Assembly: GCF_002897375.1 (NCBI RefSeq)
Contig: NZ_BFAG01000002.1
Location: 184,501-248,500, forward strand
Length of the DNA stretch: 64,000 nucleotides
Direction: 5' to 3'
Source: Deinococcus aerius
GTDB taxonomy: Bacteria; Deinococcota; Deinococci; Deinococcales; Deinococcaceae
In this document: positions 61,464 to 64,000 of the stretch, one piece after another
Position numbering within the stretch: the stretch's first letter is position 1
Layout: each line of letters opens with the position of its first letter
Program-made: the position numbers and the translations under genes
The notes under the pieces: model-generated
Databases searched by the model: none
Seen by the model: only the letters and a program-made list of their open reading frames with translations
What the model was told of the DNA's origin: nothing

Positions 61464-61477
61464 TGAATGTATGCTCA
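61464..61477. promoter_or_regulatory. SmtB-type operator (site H)
   Basis: TGAATGTATGCTCA has the same arms as site B (TGAA-N6-CTCA) and is followed by TATGTA as a weak -10. It precedes the ICMT-like gene at 61502 and lies on the far side of the mntR promoter. Confidence 0.6.
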
Positions 61478-61501
61478 TATGTAGGTGTGAGGTGATCGAC
61501 G

Positions 61502-62110
61502 ATGACACGAGACCCGGTGGAAGCCCTGGCCCTGCTCGTCTACACGCTGGCGTACGTGGGGATCGCCTTCGTGTGGCGCTCACTGCTGGTGTGGCGGCGG
61601 ACGGGGGTGAACCCTTACGTGCTGCCCGCAGACGACTCCGCGCACGGGTACGTCGGGCGCGCGATGCGGGTCCTGCTGCTCACGGTGCTGGTCCTGGTGC
61701 TTGGACTGAACCTGATGCCCGGGCTGGAGGCCCGGCTCGGCCCGGTCCCCGCCCTGCTGGACCCACGTCTGGCCTTCCTGGGGTGGGTGCTGCTGCTGGC
61801 CTCCCTGGGCTGGATTGCCGCTGCGCAGGCGGGGATGGGGGCCTCCTGGCGGATCGGGGTGGACGAGGGCGCCCGGACCGACCTGGTGCAGCGGGGGCTG
61901 TTCGCCCATTCCCGCAACCCGATCTTCCTGGGGATGCGGGTGAACCTGCTGGGGCTCTTCCTGGTGGTGCCGAACGCGGTGACGCTGGCGGTGCTGGTGG
62001 CCGGGGAGGTATTGATGGGCGTGCAGGTGCGGCTGGAGGAGGCGTACCTGTCCCGGGTGCATGGAACGGCCTATGAGGGGTACCGCCGCCGCGTGCGCCG
62101 CTGGCTCTGA
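61502..62110 (+). CDS. isoprenylcysteine-methyltransferase-like membrane protein
   Basis: A 202-residue protein with five helices and the ICMT/PEMT C-terminal region VQRGLFAHSRNPIFLGMRVN followed by EEAYLSRVHGTAYEGYRRRV. Substrate is unknown. GAGGTGA lies 6 bases before the ATG. Its place under an SmtB-type operator makes a metal-inducible membrane-methylation step possible. A related gene lies at 47745. Confidence 0.82.
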   Translation: MTRDPVEALALLVYTLAYVGIAFVWRSLLVWRRTGVNPYVLPADDSAHGYVGRAMRVLLLTVLVLVLGLNLMPGLEARLGPVPALLDPRLAFLGWVLLLASLGWIAAAQAGMGASWRIGVDEGARTDLVQRGLFAHSRNPIFLGMRVNLLGLFLVVPNAVTLAVLVAGEVLMGVQVRLEEAYLSRVHGTAYEGYRRRVRRWL

Positions 62111-62240
62111 CCTTTCGTTAAGCGCGCGCGTGCAGTACGAACTGTCGAATTGAAGCGGCGCAGGTGCCCGGGCGCTTCCCCCTCCTCAAGACGTATCGCA
62201 AGCGTGCAGTGACGAGACCGGCACCCGGGAAGCCCGCGAG

Positions 62241-62513
62241 ATGGTCATTGAGCTGACCACGGCCTACGAGGCCTGGTTCCAGCAGGTGAACGAGGAGCTG
62301 GCCGCGGCCCCCAGCCGCAACGCCCGGGTCAAGCCGACCGTTGAGAACATCGAGTCGGGTGCGGTGGATTTCAAGGCGCTTGCCGAGGAGACCCGGCGCC
62401 GGCTCAACGCCAGCTTGGAGAAGGGGCAGACCCTGGCGAAAAGCTGCGCGCAGCAGCGGAAGAGTCGGGAGAGCAAGCCCGCGCGCGGACGCACGATGCG
62501 GGCCAAGAACTAG
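62241..62513 (+). CDS. small basic protein of unknown function
   Basis: A 90-residue product: helical and acidic N-terminal half (VIELTTAYEAWFQQVNEELA), very basic C-terminal end (QQRKSRESKPARGRTMRAKN) with one Cys. No family match. The ribosome binding site is weak (CGAGATG). Composition favours coding, but it may be a gene fragment. Confidence 0.5.
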   Translation: MVIELTTAYEAWFQQVNEELAAAPSRNARVKPTVENIESGAVDFKALAEETRRRLNASLEKGQTLAKSCAQQRKSRESKPARGRTMRAKN

Positions 62514-62647
62514 CCGCCCGCAGGCGAGGGGACGTTCCCCCGACGGGGGCGAGGACGAGCGCCCCCACCTTACGCCCAAGACGAGGCCCCTGGCGCTTGA
62601 CCCTCGCGGGGTGAAGAACACCACGGTCATGCTCGGCGTCCCCGCCC

Positions 62648-63055
62648 TCAGCCTGCTCTCTCCCGTGCTTGCCCGAGGCCGCGCTTCCGGGCCCCACTAC
62701 GGTGGGGCCACCATACCTCCTTGTACGACAGCAGCGACAGGGTCCGGCGGTCAAGAACCTTCGGCGAGCGCGCGGTACGGAAGGCCTTCCAGCCGTGCCA
62801 AACCAGAAAGGCCGCTCCTCCCCCGGCGGCCAGTGGGGCGAGGAGCGGGAGGTGGGTGAGCAGCGTCCCCAGGCCGGTGGTGCCGAGGGTGATGAACAGC
62901 GTGTCGGCCAGGACACCCGCGCTCACCGCGACGATGGGGTGGTGGCGGTCCAGGGCCTGGCGCAGCACGAAGGCGCTCAGGGCGCTCACGCCGACCAGGT
63001 GCGCGGCACTCACCCCGAAGCCCTGCGCGAGGGCGGCCGGGAGGACCTCAGCCAC
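62648..63055 (-). pseudogene. truncated LysE exporter copy
   Basis: The first about 100 residues match the LysE at 57890 closely (SAAHLVGVSALSAFVLRQAL; LADTLFITLGTTGLGTLLTH; WHGWKAFRTARSPKV). Near 62745 the match ends and an unrelated tail (TLSLLSYKEVWWPHRSG) runs to the stop. Only half of the six helices remain. It is a relic of a duplication. Confidence 0.8.
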
Positions 63056-63335
63056 GCTGCCCCGGGAGTGTCTCTTGAGAACCGCGTCTCACGAGGCCGA
63101 GCATAGCGGTTGGTGACCCGCCCCTTCGGGAGGGCGTGATTCCCGAGGACACGGCCTGGGTTCAGGGCTTTGCGTGGGCCGGACGGGGTAGGGGGTGGGG
63201 GTCAACGGGCCGGAAGTGGCCGGACCCGGAAAGCCGAGGACCGCCGGACCGCACCGGCTCACGCCAGGGCGCTTGTTTCCTCGCGGCTCCTGGCGTCACC
63301 CCGGGTGGTCAGGGCCAGGGTCAGGATCAGCCCCT

Positions 63336-63758
63336 TCAGGCGCTCATGCTCCCCAGGAGTTGCTGGCACGCCTGCTCGCAGCGGCGGCAGGACTCGGCAC
63401 ACACCGCGCAGTGCGGCATGTTCATGTCGCGGGCGTGCATCTCGCACTCCTGCCCGCACGCCTGGCAGGCGGCGAGGCAGGCCTGAAGCTGGGCGCGCAG
63501 CACGTTCTGGTCGGGCTGGGTCAGCCGCGAGAGGACGCGCCCAGTGGTGCCGCACACGTCGGCGCAGTCGAGGTTCAGGCGGATGCAGTGGACGAGGTGC
63601 ATCAGGTGCCCCTGCTCGCCCAAGCAGGCATCGGCGCAGGAGGTACAGACGTTCTCGCACTCGAAGCAGGCGTCGATGCACGCGGCGAGGGCGCCCTGGT
63701 CGAAGACGCTGGCGGGGTTGGGGTGCGTCTGGAGCATCCGGGCGGTGTTCTGCGGCAT
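63336..63758 (-). CDS. four-helix-bundle copper storage protein (Csp)
   Basis: A 140-residue protein with about 18 Cys spaced along helices (ACIDACFECENVC, TSCADAC, ACLAACQACGQEC, CAVCAESCRRCEQAC). This is the pattern of Csp proteins that store many Cu(I) ions inside the bundle. No signal peptide is visible, so it is Csp3-like (cytosolic). The ATG at 63758 is preferred over a GTG 6 bases upstream because AGGAGAG then has proper spacing. Confidence 0.88.
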   Translation of the reverse strand: MPQNTARMLQTHPNPASVFDQGALAACIDACFECENVCTSCADACLGEQGHLMHLVHCIRLNLDCADVCGTTGRVLSRLTQPDQNVLRAQLQACLAACQACGQECEMHARDMNMPHCAVCAESCRRCEQACQQLLGSMSA

Positions 63759-63972
63759 GGTCACTCTCCTGAACTGGGGCGGGGGGCGAGATGACGAGGC
63801 GGTGGTTCTTCCGCCGCTTCGCCAGCGTAGGCAGCCCTGTGTTCAGCTTGTGTAAAGCCGAGGCGACCTTCAAGGTGCCCTCAAGGCTCTGCTCGTCCCG
63901 GGCTTTTACAGGAACTGAACACGCCGGTTCTACGTTAATCAAGAGACCTTTTCGAGGTCAGAGGGGGAACCG

Positions 63973-64000
63973 ATGACACACCACCACGAGGGACACCACG
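63973..64000 (+). CDS. start of a His-rich protein (cut by window end)
   Basis: ATG ACA CAC CAC CAC GAG GGA CAC CAC opens a His-rich frame behind GAGGGGGAACC. Only nine codons are inside the window. A 5-bp hairpin (GACCT-TTTCG-AGGTC) lies just upstream. Metal binding is a reasonable guess and nothing more. Confidence 0.4.

Noticed and set aside
63947..63961. GACCT-TTTCG-AGGTC hairpin upstream of the last gene as a riboswitch
   Set aside because: Only a 5-bp stem without conserved riboswitch sequence; a chance hairpin or repressor half-sites are as likely.

Overview
The window is GC-rich (roughly 70 %) and gene-dense. Its character points to the Deinococcus group. Many start codons sit about 6 nt downstream of a TAnnnT -10 hexamer, which gives leaderless mRNAs. 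GTG starts and 1-4 nt gene overlaps are common. Several proteins (DUF5693, DUF305/DUF3105, paired CDF transporters, RES-Xre) look familiar from that phylum. The assignment is inference from sequence style, not from a marker gene. No rRNA, tRNA, CRISPR array or intact transposon was seen. The many truncated or frameshifted paralogues suggest an accessory replicon or genomic island.

Layout. 0-13 kb (+): a metal-handling operon. It runs P1B-ATPase with two HMA domains, glutaredoxin, ZIP-like transporter, LspA, DUF3105, DUF305, CDF, an NRAMP stub, SCO, an SmtB/CadC-type repressor, a second CDF and Lnt. A second glutaredoxin follows with its own leader ORF. 13.8-15.2 kb: an FtsI-like penicillin-binding protein. 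15.2-19.9 kb (-): ccmDEFGH plus a ccmI-like/cytochrome c fusion. 20-31 kb: a secreted phospholipase D-like protein, relics of a second PLD/glycosidase locus, DUF5693, VTT, LCP, C39-peptidase-like and TlpA-like proteins, an MgtE relic and CorA. 31.8-40.5 kb: a LysM/M23 protein, an operon of ZIP, frameshifted ZIP-like, GH1 and frameshifted SDR, a second PLD, a cysteine-less HMA membrane protein and a VanW protein. 41-49 kb: a ccmG relic, DUF1345, a FixG/FixH-like set, rpe, LOG, an ICMT-like and a C39-TPR protein. 49.5-54.2 kb: a RelA/SpoT-like gene pair, a TPR/Ser-Thr kinase pair and a RES-Xre toxin-antitoxin. 54.3-56.5 kb: copper genes copD, copC, ycnI and DUF2946. 56.6-64 kb: LysE, ArsR, mntH-mntR, an ICMT-like protein, a truncated LysE, a Csp copper store and the start of a His-rich protein.

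The strongest system-level signal is a short inverted repeat, TGAA-N6-TTCA, with TTCA sometimes CTCA and the left arm sometimes TGAG. It recurs at nine places (59, 1020, 12544, 20012, 36591, 38207, 40911, degenerate at 49233, and 61464). It usually lies 0-4 nt before a -10-like hexamer. This is the operator type of Zn/Cd-sensing SmtB/CzrA/CadC repressors, and an SmtB/CadC-like protein with both metal-site motifs is encoded at 8455. I infer a dispersed zinc/cadmium regulon that includes the efflux ATPase, a redox protein, cytochrome c maturation, two secreted PLD-like proteins, a cysteine-less HMA protein and a membrane methyltransferase. A separate Mn circuit is seen at 59.4-61.4 kb, where mntR lies under a palindrome between its own -35 and -10. 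The second candidate system is the 49.5-54.2 kb cluster, which resembles a stress or defence island.
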